The notes below the pieces were generated by a model. That model had not been told where the DNA came from, ran no database searches, and saw nothing but the letters and a program-made list of their open reading frames with translations. A stretch of DNA of 64,000 bases from Eoetvoesia sp035555955 (lineage in GTDB: Bacteria; Pseudomonadota; Gammaproteobacteria; Burkholderiales; Burkholderiaceae_B). A program made the translations under genes and the position numbers. Where the stretch lies: the NCBI RefSeq assembly GCF_035555955.1, contig NZ_DATMGA010000028.1, positions 1-64,000 on the forward strand. Reading direction: 5' to 3'. Positions 53,101-60,820 of the stretch are shown piece after piece; the stretch's first letter is position 1, and each line of letters begins with the position of its first letter.

Positions 53101-53404
53101 AGACCACAACATCGAACGAGGCGTCGGGTAAATCTACGCTAGAAGCGCTATTACAAAGAAATCTTAGGTTGCTTTGATTTGCATAGGTTTTGGATGCGTG
53201 TTCGACCGCTTCATGAGATATGTCTACCCCTATTACAGAGTGGGCAGACCGTGCAATCATGGACGAACCATATCCCTCGCCGCAGGCGATATCGAGTACT
53301 TTCTTTCCCTTAACAATATCGAGAACCAACGCATACCGATGATAGTGTTCTAGTCGAATGGCGCCTTGCTCGGTAGGTATGAATCGTTCGCCTGTGAATT
53401 TCAT
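50192..53404 (-). CDS. Multidomain methyltransferase and two-domain glycosyltransferase
   Basis: A 1070-residue protein. Residues 1-220 are a class I SAM methyltransferase with VLDIACGEGYGS (36-47) and IEHLTEQQEML. Residues 255-312 are a coiled coil with repeated IASLxxEV units. The linker SNSWRLTRPLR is at 315-325. Residues 422-660 are a GT2 domain: PLVSVIIPIYG (423-433), NNDTQ as its DxD (508-512), and the acceptor region GGFDEHYLPAYCEDSD. Residues 688-1050 are a GT4-type transferase, with VGGFQHTPNID and RFGAGIKGKIGTALAAGLP (959-977). It may transfer two sugars and methylate the end of a chain. The start at 53404 is chosen over a frame 33 codons longer that runs over the rmlA relic. It sits upstream of hddA with 25 bases between. 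Confidence 0.85.
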   Translation of the reverse strand: MKFTGERFIPTEQGAIRLEHYHRYALVLDIVKGKKVLDIACGEGYGSSMIARSAHSVIGVDISHEAVEHASKTYANQSNLRFLCNSASSVDLPDASFDVVVSFETIEHLTEQQEMLAELRRVLKPDGVLIMSSPNRPVYSDAADYHNEFHVKELDFQEFDEILRSQFGAVQYYGQRLSIGSTIQPLNKSCSAYAAWQDDGNILATGSGYLTDPVYFLAVCASTQEILPTLDASIVHPTSTDLIKHYVGFAKWAQSLDAEVEQLRRHIASLDQQIASLNTEVASLDNEVAQRGQWAINLQNELTAAQRQITELTQSNSWRLTRPLREARRWVVNPKGQAKRYARMALTVAKRVYFALPLSPETQAMHRRFATKHMGWLLKAIRSAQQTPEIQPLPFPVTEPIDLTFQEELDLAKSITLDTSATPLVSVIIPIYGQCNYTLLCLASIAKHAPSIPYEVIVVDDYSPDHSREIIKHVANVKFIENPQNQGFIRSCNIGAKAATGEYVCFLNNDTQVAPGWLEELYRTFIEFPGTGLSGSKLVYPNGVLQEAGGILWQDGSAWNFGRNQDPRLPIYNYARETDYCSGASIMVPAQLFKELGGFDEHYLPAYCEDSDLALKIRSRGYRVIYQPLSVIVHFEGITSGTDTTQGAKAYQVENSKKLFLRWKEQLASHQVSGVDVDSAKDRMAKRRVLVLDHCTPTPDQDAGSVSLYNIMMLLRDMDFQVTFIPEDNFLYVADYTPALQRAGIEALYSPWVQTVEQHLQEFGGRYDLVFLFRPTVVERNLSLVKKYSPQAKTLFYTHDLHYLRMTREAQLDDDAKKTRAAEAMKMREFAAIEAVDRSILVSTAERELLENEIPDARLAVFPLILDIPGTQTAWEQRKDIVFVGGFQHTPNIDAMLYFCHEVMPHLRSLLPGARLFVVGSKPPQEIQTLQSDDIIVTGFVDDLNSLLERVKVSVAPLRFGAGIKGKIGTALAAGLPTVATSLAAEGMGLTDEENILIADEAEDFAKAIARLYNDEQLWNHLSKAGIGFAEKAWGARAAWQGLAEILDTVRLTPEPTRHPLHLFSQTRAH

Positions 53405-53485
53405 TTTTTTATTTCCGCTTATTATTGAATGAGCATCGTGATGTTCTTCATGGGGATGCCTACCAATCCAAGCCCCGGTTCGGAG

Positions 53486-53726
53486 GCCTTTGCGTTGTGC
53501 CATGGTTTATTTCTCTAGGATTTCCGCTAACATGCGGAGTAACACCTGTTTGCCAGGGCGGTAGTGCAAGGCCGAACGCCGACTGCAATTTACGAGTGTT
53601 AAGCCGTGAGTTCTTAGGCAGTTCGGCGGGTCGGAACACAGGGTAATTAGCTTCCCCAGCGTTGCCAAGCGACGTTGCAGTTTCCATCCTAGTTGGCTGT
53701 CTATTTTCTAATAGCAGTATTTTCAT
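53486..53726 (-). pseudogene. Scar of rmlD and the first codons of rmlA
   Basis: A degenerate copy of the rmlD-rmlA junction. On the minus strand it begins like rmlD (MKILLL, with CTAATAGCAGTATTTTCATG), jumps over nearly the entire gene, and ends as rmlD does (ELPKNSRLNTRKLQSAFGLALPPWQTG, compared with ERPRNSRLNTRKLQSTFGL in the functional gene). The first codons of rmlA (MAQRKG) follow at 53503-53486. The intact pair is at 58680-60455, in the same orientation. Confidence 0.9.
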
Positions 53727-54023
53727 GTGAAGCTTTGGTTGCCGTTTGAGCTAACCCAGCCACGAATCGACCGTATGGCATTGCCCGTTCTCGGTATTTC
53801 CATTAAGGTTTTTTTTGAGTGTAGTGTTTTGACTCTCGTTTGATTATCTGACTTGGAACTCTATGGAAATATAGGCAATTGTAGCGTGCCCGATTTAGGC
53901 AAATCAGGCGGAGTATGACATATTGTAACAAAATTGCCGACTCTGACGTTGGTTGAGGGGTACTCTCCCATTTTCAGGATGATCCTCCATTTTTAACGGT
54001 CGTTAAAAATGGGGTGATTACCC
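53727..54023. other. AT-rich gap with a perfect hairpin
   Basis: No gene is seen. CCATTTTTAAC (53987-53997) and GTTAAAAATGG (54002-54012) make a perfect 11-base inverted repeat with a four-base loop, 12 bases upstream of the IS3-like fragment. It could be a relic of a mobile-element end or a terminator for the GT gene that follows on the minus strand. Confidence 0.5.
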
Positions 54024-54107
54024 ATGGAACGTGTCATCAGAGCACTTAAAGAACAATGGGCTCATCGGCACCGCTTCGAAACCCTGCAACATGCCTGCCG
54101 AGTGATC
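54024..54107 (+). mobile_element. IS3-family transposase (orfB) fragment
   Basis: A 28-residue stretch MERVIRALKEQWAHRHRFET, then LQHACRVI, matches the C-terminal part of IS3-family transposases (usually ERLIRTLKEQCVHRHRFET). The preceding in-frame codons contain a stop and the frame after it is unrelated, so only this fragment remains. Confidence 0.75.
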
Positions 54108-54134
54108 TGTGCAGATTCTGCTGGGTCATTACAG

Positions 54135-55631
54135 TCAGTCGCTTCTCATTGCTTTTAGGCGATTAACGAAGCCCTTCAGATCACCACGTAAAATATACCT
54201 GAAACCATTATAGGTACGTCGCCGAAAATTAATTATGCCTCCTGGGGCTAATAGTTGGCGAATTAGTCTGAGGGGTGAGGTTAGGTGCCAAGATCGTGAG
54301 GTTAATAGAGTGGCGAGCCTGCTACGCTCTAATTGCAGTTGCTCGCTATATGCCCTGATCTCATGCTGGTTTTGCTCAATTTCCACCCTAAATGCGCTAA
54401 TTGTCTGATCCTTTGACAACAATTCTGAGCACAGCTTCTCAATTCGTGTTTGCTGCTCCTCAATCCGTGCCCGTTGCGTCTCAATAATTTCAGTTTTTTG
54501 CATTGCATAATATTTCATGTGATACTCAATGATTTTTAAACTGGAGGGTTCCGAGAGGCGAAAACGTAGATACTCAGGGCATGTTATTAAATTGAATGGG
54601 ACTAAATATGCAAAAAGATAAAAGTACATGCGACGGGCGCGTTCTTCTTCGCTTTCAGCCGCTGCTACAAACGCGTAGGAGGAATCGCCTTTTAGCTCAA
54701 TAGGTATGCCAAGCAGCAGGGCCTCTAATCCAACACTCGAATTAATGGTCAAAATTTTCTTGCATTGCTGTAGAAAAAACAAGCTGTTCGGTGAATCGTC
54801 GATGTGAACGAAGGAGCTCGGTTTAAGAGAGAACTGGCTTCCGGGATGTGTCCGAACCAACACCTTCCGGAGGTGCTTCAGCTTCGCGTGCGATAGGAGC
54901 GTACAGTTATCGAAACCGTTCCCGTATGCTATCAAGTTCGAATCATCTTCAACTTGGAGGGGCATTCCAAGGTCATAAAGTTCCATCGACTTTGGCGGCA
55001 CGGGATCCGTACTGATGTAAAAAAAACGGTGTAGTTCCTCCATAGAGAAATCTGAGGAAATGGCGTTGCGATCTTCAGCATATCGTGTGCCCGCTTGAGT
55101 ATTACCGTTAACACCCGTAAAGTCTAGATATGCTGTTGAGTGGTAAACAGGGCTGCGCAAGGGGCCAAGCTCGAGGTGCATAACAGGGATATCTCGACGC
55201 CGAGCTGCAGCGCTTAGCGATGGGCAATTAGTCCAAGTTAGAATAGCTTCAATGTCAGATCGTTCGCTGAGGACTTCCCATAACTCATGGGATAAAGAGG
55301 GTATTTCTTCCGTCAAAAACGATCTAAACGCGCTTGTTACATTGCCATCATTTTGAGCGAGTAGCTCATTGAACAATTCTTTTCGGAGAAACTTAAAGTG
55401 ATGTCGATCTAGTAAATCGGGGGTCGGTAAACTATAGCCGAGCTGGGTTTGTGAGTCCTTAGTAACCTCATACCGTCCCTCTGCTAGCAAGCTCTCAGTA
55501 GGTGTCAGATACTCCTGACCAATAATATATAGACATGGCTCTTTGATGCTGGATAGTAAACGATAGAAAACCCACAAACATGGAGCCGGTTGCCCGCGCA
55601 ATTCATAACCCGGCAAAAATATCGCTATCAT
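54135..55631 (-). CDS. Putative glycosyltransferase (capsule/Kdo transferase-like) with C-terminal coiled coil
   Basis: A 498-residue protein with lower GC than the rest. Central features are VMHLELGPLRSPVYHSTAYL near residue 155, a DxxG-like VNGNTQ, and the C-terminal donor-site-like TINSSVGLEALLLGIPIE near 300, similar in style to KpsC/KpsS or GT99-type Kdo transferases. The C-terminal 100 residues form a coiled coil (IETQRARIEEQQTRIEKL) followed by SRSWHLTSPLR at 445-455, a linker like that of the multidomain protein at 50192. The ATG at 55631 starts four bases after the ABC ATPase stop. Family assignment is tentative. Confidence 0.6.
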   Translation of the reverse strand: MIAIFLPGYELRGQPAPCLWVFYRLLSSIKEPCLYIIGQEYLTPTESLLAEGRYEVTKDSQTQLGYSLPTPDLLDRHHFKFLRKELFNELLAQNDGNVTSAFRSFLTEEIPSLSHELWEVLSERSDIEAILTWTNCPSLSAAARRRDIPVMHLELGPLRSPVYHSTAYLDFTGVNGNTQAGTRYAEDRNAISSDFSMEELHRFFYISTDPVPPKSMELYDLGMPLQVEDDSNLIAYGNGFDNCTLLSHAKLKHLRKVLVRTHPGSQFSLKPSSFVHIDDSPNSLFFLQQCKKILTINSSVGLEALLLGIPIELKGDSSYAFVAAAESEEERARRMYFYLFAYLVPFNLITCPEYLRFRLSEPSSLKIIEYHMKYYAMQKTEIIETQRARIEEQQTRIEKLCSELLSKDQTISAFRVEIEQNQHEIRAYSEQLQLERSRLATLLTSRSWHLTSPLRLIRQLLAPGGIINFRRRTYNGFRYILRGDLKGFVNRLKAMRSD

Positions 55632-55635
55632 ATAT

Positions 55636-56916
55636 TCATAGCCTAACTGTAATTGGTGCATATACAAAGCCAACCTGTTCCCTTGGCGACCAAAACTTCA
55701 GAGTCGAAATGGGCCTGCGCTGATCGAGTTCTTCGCGGATTTCGTCTTGTATACGAGCCAAGCCAGCATGGAGCAAATAGTCGCCGCTAGCGATAGGGAG
55801 TTTTGCACAAAACTCTACCTGTTGTAGTCCAGGAGTTAAATTTATTGGTGTAGAGGCGCAAATATTGTTGTCGCCCCAAATGTCATTTCCTTGTGTTTTG
55901 GATACAGAAACTCCCAGTACTACATCCGTAATGGGTTCACAAGCGGCCAGCTCGAAGCGAAAGACCACTTCCTCGCCCGACTTCAAGAGTGCACCATCAG
56001 AAAAAACTCTTCCATCCGCAGCCACTACGCTTAAATCTTTAATAATCGCTCGCGCTGTTCCGAACCGCTTCTCGCCAATCCTTTGGTTAATTTGTTCTGT
56101 AACCATTCTGCTCAGCGCGTTATGACTAAATACCTCTCGCGATACAGCTATATCGGGGTTGTTGACGGGAGTATCAGGTGCAAGCATGCCCTTTTCGTAC
56201 GCGAGCACGGCGGCTAACACATCGGTTGTATCGGTTAAAACCTCACCCCGTTCGAGTACGACACAACGATCTGCATACTCAAGAACCGTTCCAGTGGAAT
56301 GGGTCACCATTAAGATCGTAACGCCCTTTTGCTTCAGGGCTTCGATACGTTTGAAACATTTGTATTGGAAGCCAATATCACCTACCGATAGAGCCTCGTC
56401 TACGATAAGTACTTCCGGATCGACACACGCCTGAACCGCAAAAGCTAGTCGTACGTACATTCCACTTGAGTAGGTTTTGACAGGTTGCTCAATGAACTCG
56501 CCAATGTCGGCAAATGAAGCAATTTCTTGGAATTTGGCGTCAATCTCTTTTCTTGAGAGCCCTAGGACGCTACCGTTAAGATAGACGTTTTCTCTTCCAC
56601 TAAACTCGGGATTAAATCCTGCTCCCAACTCTAGCAAGGCGGCGATCCGTCCTTGAGTCTCGACGGCACCTTCGGTGGGGTTTAATGTCCCACAGACCAA
56701 CTGAAGCAGGGTCGACTTACCACTGCCGTTTCGGCCAAGAATCGCAATCACCTCTCCCTTCTTAATGCTCAACGATACGTTTCGTAAGGCCCAGAACTCT
56801 TTGAAATACTGTTTAGTTCCGCGAGCCAACATCTGCAGTAGACGATCTCGCGGTTTGGAATAAATCTCATATCGCTTACTTAGTCCACGGATATCGATTG
56901 CTATATTCGAGCGCAT
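55636..56916 (-). CDS. wzt: ABC-2 polysaccharide export ATPase with C-terminal carbohydrate-binding domain
   Basis: A 426-residue Wzt. The ATPase (1-245) has Walker A GRNGSGKST (near 65), signature YSSGMYVRLAF and Walker B EVLIVDEALSVGD. The C-terminal 180 residues form the beta-rich domain (DIWGDNNICASTPINL) that in Wzt proteins recognises the capped end of an exported O-antigen. The start at 56916 is placed after AAGGA at good distance rather than at 56994. The preceding gap of 398 bases separates it from its permease. Confidence 0.88.
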   Translation of the reverse strand: MRSNIAIDIRGLSKRYEIYSKPRDRLLQMLARGTKQYFKEFWALRNVSLSIKKGEVIAILGRNGSGKSTLLQLVCGTLNPTEGAVETQGRIAALLELGAGFNPEFSGRENVYLNGSVLGLSRKEIDAKFQEIASFADIGEFIEQPVKTYSSGMYVRLAFAVQACVDPEVLIVDEALSVGDIGFQYKCFKRIEALKQKGVTILMVTHSTGTVLEYADRCVVLERGEVLTDTTDVLAAVLAYEKGMLAPDTPVNNPDIAVSREVFSHNALSRMVTEQINQRIGEKRFGTARAIIKDLSVVAADGRVFSDGALLKSGEEVVFRFELAACEPITDVVLGVSVSKTQGNDIWGDNNICASTPINLTPGLQQVEFCAKLPIASGDYLLHAGLARIQDEIREELDQRRPISTLKFWSPREQVGFVYAPITVRL

Positions 56917-57314
56917 CGGCAAATCCTTGTCTGGAGTCTGGGGTTGTGTATTGTGCCCAAACCCACTCTTGTTAAAAACGAAAGCATTATCCATAAAGAC
57001 AAAATAATAGCCCCCATCGATTAATGTTCAATATCTTGATTCACTGCATAAATAGAAAGGTTTGGGGCGGTTAGTGTCGAGCCCTGGCAGCGTATCTTGG
57101 TGAGGTTCACTTGGCGCTTGGTCGTTGTGACTGAATGCGCAGCCGCACGGGTTGGTTTTGGTCTGGGCGTATATTTCCTATGTCCGATTCCGGTTGCGGT
57201 CGTTCAGCGATAGTCTGCCTTGCATCATTGCAACATGCTGGCGGCGCCCCACTGCCTGATGTTCTTAGCGCTTCTCGAGCCCCTGACGGCGCACATCGCT
57301 CAAAGTTTCCGATA
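56917..57314. other. Unexplained 398-base gap inside the ABC export operon
   Basis: Between the permease and its ATPase, normally adjacent. I find no gene with homology; an 84-codon frame (57107-57361) runs into the permease end and has an unremarkable composition. The ATPase is therefore probably expressed from an own promoter here or from read-through. It may be the relic of an insertion. Confidence 0.4.
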
Positions 57315-58133
57315 TCAGAGGACATCGGCAAACCCCTTGCGTGTTTTCTGAAACCAGGCAAACCCTAGCCAGGCAACAATGCTGGCGACGATTAGACTAA
57401 CGGACCAAAGCAGTAGGTTTGGCATCTTTCCAAAGAACAGCAAATCTCTGGCTTGTTCTATGGAAGGGGCCAAGGGGTTCAACATTAGTATGGGGCGAAT
57501 CCGCTCCGGAATGGCTGTAATTGGGTAGAAAATCGGCGATAAGAACATGAGCACGGTGGTAACGATAACAACGACTTGGGATACGTCGCGCAGGTAAACC
57601 CCAAGCGATGCCAGTGCCCAGCTGATACCCATGGTAAATAGCAGTAATGGGATAATGGCAATAGGAAGAAGCAGTACTGTGCTATGCGGTACGCCAAAAA
57701 AAGCTAGGTATCCAATCAACCACACCAAGGTGCTGATCGCCGCGTGAAACAGTACCGAGCCAAGCGTAATCCAAGGCAATATTTCCAACGGGAACACCAC
57801 CTTTTTTACATAGTTTACGTTGGCAAGAATTGTGGTGGGGGCCCTGTTTGCGCACTCGGCGAACACGTTGAATACGATTAGGCCCGCAAACAGGATTAGC
57901 GCAAACTCGGTTTTGGAGTCGCTGCCGGTATTCCAACGTGCTCGGAATATTATGCTGAAAACAAAGGTATATACCGCCAGCATGAATAGTGGGTTGAAGA
58001 ATGACCACAGTATGCCCATTACCGAGCCGCGATAGCGCCCTATTACTTCTCGCTTGGTCATGGCGAGGATCAGGCCGCGGTTGTGCACCAGGCTGGCAAT
58101 CAGTGCTTTTGGGGAAATCGAAAACTGCTGCAT
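57315..58133 (-). CDS. wzm: ABC-2 polysaccharide export permease, Wzm-type
   Basis: A 272-residue membrane protein with six helices. The opening AMTKREVIGRYRGSVMGILW, and the segment VFLSPIFYPITAIPERIRP at the C-terminal part (seen as MFLSPIFYPITAIP), are typical of Wzm/RfbA/KpsM. It begins three bases after rmlC, whose stop is upstream, so it is transcribed with the rhamnose genes. It should form a channel with the larger Wzt at 55636. Confidence 0.9.
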   Translation of the reverse strand: MQQFSISPKALIASLVHNRGLILAMTKREVIGRYRGSVMGILWSFFNPLFMLAVYTFVFSIIFRARWNTGSDSKTEFALILFAGLIVFNVFAECANRAPTTILANVNYVKKVVFPLEILPWITLGSVLFHAAISTLVWLIGYLAFFGVPHSTVLLLPIAIIPLLLFTMGISWALASLGVYLRDVSQVVVIVTTVLMFLSPIFYPITAIPERIRPILMLNPLAPSIEQARDLLFFGKMPNLLLWSVSLIVASIVAWLGFAWFQKTRKGFADVL

Positions 58134-58136
58134 GAA

Positions 58137-58679
58137 TTAGAAAACCTCGGCGCGTGTCAACGAAGTGCCCTGGGCGTCCTTTGCCGAAAGCACGGGTTCG
58201 CCCTGGATTGGCCACTGGATGTTCAATGATGTGTCATTCCAAATAATGCAGCGTTCGTGCTGTGGGGCGTAATAGTCAGTGGTTTTGTACAGGAATTCGG
58301 CCGTGTCCGACAGCACAACAAAGCCGTGGGCGAAGCCCTCCGGCACCCAAAGTTGCTTTTTGTTTTCGGCAGTCAGTATTTCGCCAACCCATTTGCCGAA
58401 GGTGGGGGAGTTTTTGCGAATATCCACCGCTACATCGAATACTTCGCCGGCAACTACTCGTACCAGCTTTCCTTGCGGCTGCTGAATCTGGTAATGCAAT
58501 CCACGCAGCACATTTTTGGCTGACTTGGAATGGTTGTCTTGCGCAAAGCTTACTTTTCGGCCAATGGCTTCTTCAAATTGGGCGTGGTTGAAGCTTTCAA
58601 AGAAAAAGCCGCGATCGTCCCCGAAGACTTTGGGTTCAAAAAGAATCACGTCTGGAATGGCTAACCGAGTGGCTTTCAT
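58137..58679 (-). CDS. rmlC: dTDP-4-dehydrorhamnose 3,5-epimerase
   Basis: A 180-residue cupin enzyme. Active-site histidine and neighbours are visible in VLRGLHYQIQQPQGKLVRV (His near 63), and tyrosine is in DTAEFLYKTTDYY. It makes dTDP-4-keto-L-rhamnose. Its start codon directly abuts the rmlA stop. Confidence 0.95.
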   Translation of the reverse strand: MKATRLAIPDVILFEPKVFGDDRGFFFESFNHAQFEEAIGRKVSFAQDNHSKSAKNVLRGLHYQIQQPQGKLVRVVAGEVFDVAVDIRKNSPTFGKWVGEILTAENKKQLWVPEGFAHGFVVLSDTAEFLYKTTDYYAPQHERCIIWNDTSLNIQWPIQGEPVLSAKDAQGTSLTRAEVF

Positions 58680-59561
58680 TTATTTGGGCTCTTTGACGAT
58701 TTGCATTAGGTACTTGCCGTAGCCGTTCTTGCTCAAGGGTTTGGCCAGTTTTTTTACCTGCTCCGCATCGATCCACTTCTGGCGGAAAGCAATCTCTTCC
58801 GGACAGGCCACTTTAAGGCCCTGGCGGTTTTCCAGGGTGGCAATGAATTGGCCGGCCTCTAGCAAAGATTCGTGCGTGCCGGTATCCAGCCAGGCGTAGC
58901 CGCGGCCCATGATCTCTACATTCAATTTGCCCTGTTCCAGGTACAGGCGATTCAAGTCGGTAATTTCCAGCTCGCCACGGGGCGAGGGTTTCAGGTCTTT
59001 TGCCAGGTCTATGACCTGGTTGTCGTAGAAATACAGGCCGGTTACCGCATAGTTGGATTTGGGCTTGGCGGGTTTTTCTTCCAGCGAAAGCACTTTGCCT
59101 TCTTCATTGAATTCGGCCACTCCGTAGCGTTCTGGGTCGTGCACGTGGTAGGCGAATACGCTGGCGCCATTCTGGCGCAGCATGGCATTGCCCAGCAGCT
59201 TGTGGAAGTCGTGGCCGTAGAAAATATTGTCGCCTAGTACCAGGGCCGAAGGGTTGTTGCCGACGAAGTCTGCGCCAATAATAAAGGCTTGCGCCAGGCC
59301 GTCTGGGCTGGGCTGCACGGCGTATTGCAGGTTAAGGCCCCATTGGCTGCCGTCGCCCAATAACTGTTCAAAGCGTGGCGTGTCTTGCGGGGTGGAAATA
59401 ACAAGAATGTCGCGTATGCCGGCCAGCATTAGCGTGGACAGCGGGTAGTACACCATGGGCTTGTCGTATACCGGCAGCAGTTGCTTGCTAACGGCCAGTG
59501 TGGCGGGGTGCAGGCGTGTGCCGGATCCCCCGGCCAGGATTATGCCTTTGCGTTGTGTCAT
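58680..59561 (-). CDS. rmlA: Glucose-1-phosphate thymidylyltransferase
   Basis: A 293-residue nucleotidyltransferase making dTDP-glucose. The nucleotide-binding motif is LAGGSGTRLHPATLAVSK (near residue 10-27), followed by LLPVYDKPMVYYPL. It abuts rmlC, and lies three bases after rmlD. A scar of the first codons of this gene is at 53486. Confidence 0.95.
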   Translation of the reverse strand: MTQRKGIILAGGSGTRLHPATLAVSKQLLPVYDKPMVYYPLSTLMLAGIRDILVISTPQDTPRFEQLLGDGSQWGLNLQYAVQPSPDGLAQAFIIGADFVGNNPSALVLGDNIFYGHDFHKLLGNAMLRQNGASVFAYHVHDPERYGVAEFNEEGKVLSLEEKPAKPKSNYAVTGLYFYDNQVIDLAKDLKPSPRGELEITDLNRLYLEQGKLNVEIMGRGYAWLDTGTHESLLEAGQFIATLENRQGLKVACPEEIAFRQKWIDAEQVKKLAKPLSKNGYGKYLMQIVKEPK

Positions 59562-59564
59562 GGT

Positions 59565-60455
59565 TTATTTCTCTAGTATTTCCGCCAGCATGCGGGCCAC
59601 GCCTGTTTGCCAAGGGGGCAGGGTAAGGCCGAATGTGGATTGTAATTTACGGGTGTTAAGCCGCGAGTTTCTGGGCCGTTCGGCCGGGGTGGGGAAGGCG
59701 CTAGTGGGCACGGGTTTTATGGCATCTGCCGCCACCTTTAGTGGCATGCCGTGTTCGCGGGCCAGGTCCAGCACGAAGCGGGCATAGCCATGCCACGATG
59801 TTTCGCCGCCGGCCACCAAGTGGTACAGGCCGGCTACTTCTGGCCGGTATTGCGCTACGCGCAGGGCGTGGGCGGTAACGTCGGCCAGCAGGTCGGCCCC
59901 AGTGGGGGCGCCGATTTGGTCGTCTATTACAGTAAGTGTGTCTCGTTCTTGCCCCAGGCGCAGCATGGTCTTGGCAAAGTTGCCGCCGCGCGCGGCGTAC
60001 ACCCAACTGGTGCGAAAGGTCAGGTGTTGGCAGCCGGATTCTTGTATGGCGGCTTCGCTTTCGGCTTTGGTTTGGCCATACACGTTCAATGGGCTGGTGG
60101 CATCGGTTTCCACCCAGGGGGTGCTGCCGCTGCCGTCGAATACGTAGTCGGTGGAATAGTGCACCAGCCAGGCGCCCAGGCGCTTGGCCTCTGCCGCCAG
60201 CATGGCCGGGGCTTGGGTATTTAGCAGGCGGGCCAGGTCGGGCTCGCTTTCGGCTTTGTCCACGGCGGTGTGGGCGCCGGCGTTTACGATTATGTTTGGC
60301 GCAATGCTGCGCACGGCGCGCTCTACGTCGTCCAGGCGGGTATAGTCGCCGCCCGGCGTGTCGGGGCCCAGGGCTATTAGCTCACCCAGTGGGGCCAGGC
60401 TGCGCTGCAGTTCCCACCCTAGTTGGCCGTCTTTTCCTAATAGCAGTATTTTCAT
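59565..60455 (-). CDS. rmlD: dTDP-4-dehydrorhamnose reductase
   Basis: A 296-residue SDR completing dTDP-L-rhamnose. The NADPH motif is KILLLGKDGQLGWEL, and the catalytic Tyr-x3-Lys is in NVYGQTKAESE near residue 128. First gene of the rmlD-rmlA-rmlC-wzm set. rmlB is at 4534 instead of here. Confidence 0.95.
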   Translation of the reverse strand: MKILLLGKDGQLGWELQRSLAPLGELIALGPDTPGGDYTRLDDVERAVRSIAPNIIVNAGAHTAVDKAESEPDLARLLNTQAPAMLAAEAKRLGAWLVHYSTDYVFDGSGSTPWVETDATSPLNVYGQTKAESEAAIQESGCQHLTFRTSWVYAARGGNFAKTMLRLGQERDTLTVIDDQIGAPTGADLLADVTAHALRVAQYRPEVAGLYHLVAGGETSWHGYARFVLDLAREHGMPLKVAADAIKPVPTSAFPTPAERPRNSRLNTRKLQSTFGLTLPPWQTGVARMLAEILEK

Positions 60456-60820
60456 GCCGGGCGTTGCGTATGGTGTGGCTCAACCCAGGTTCGGCGGGGG
60501 GCGGTTTGCGCACTGGCAAGCCTCTTCGGGGCGAAGTCCAAGACGATGAGGCCGGCGCTGCCGGTCACGAATATAGCCATAAGGTTGGGTTAAGCGGGTT
60601 AAGAAAGGAAGCCTGCGGAGGGGCCTTTTGTTGCTATTGCTGTAGGCGATGCCATTGTAGAGGGAATACCCCTTTGACGCATACGCCGACGCCCCATTTT
60701 GGTGCAATGCAGCAATAAGCAGCTATTTATTGTAGCCATGTTACAACGTTGGCCCGTGCATAGGTGTGTCGAATAACTACTTGTTATAAATATAGATTAG
60801 GGCGTAGTAGTGGTTTAAAA
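60456..60820. other. Intergenic region upstream of rmlD
   Basis: 365 bases with no gene seen. AT-rich stretches such as TTGTTATAAATATAG near 60782-60796 may hold a promoter for rmlD, read on the minus strand, but I cannot mark -35 and -10 elements with confidence. No tRNA or repeat. Confidence 0.4.

Noticed and set aside
57107..57361. An 84-codon frame between wzm and wzt as a gene
   Set aside because: It runs over the permease end, lacks a ribosome-binding site that I can see, and has no recognisable fold.
60456..60820. A tRNA or small RNA in the gap upstream of rmlD
   Set aside because: No cloverleaf or T-psi-C/anticodon pattern was seen.
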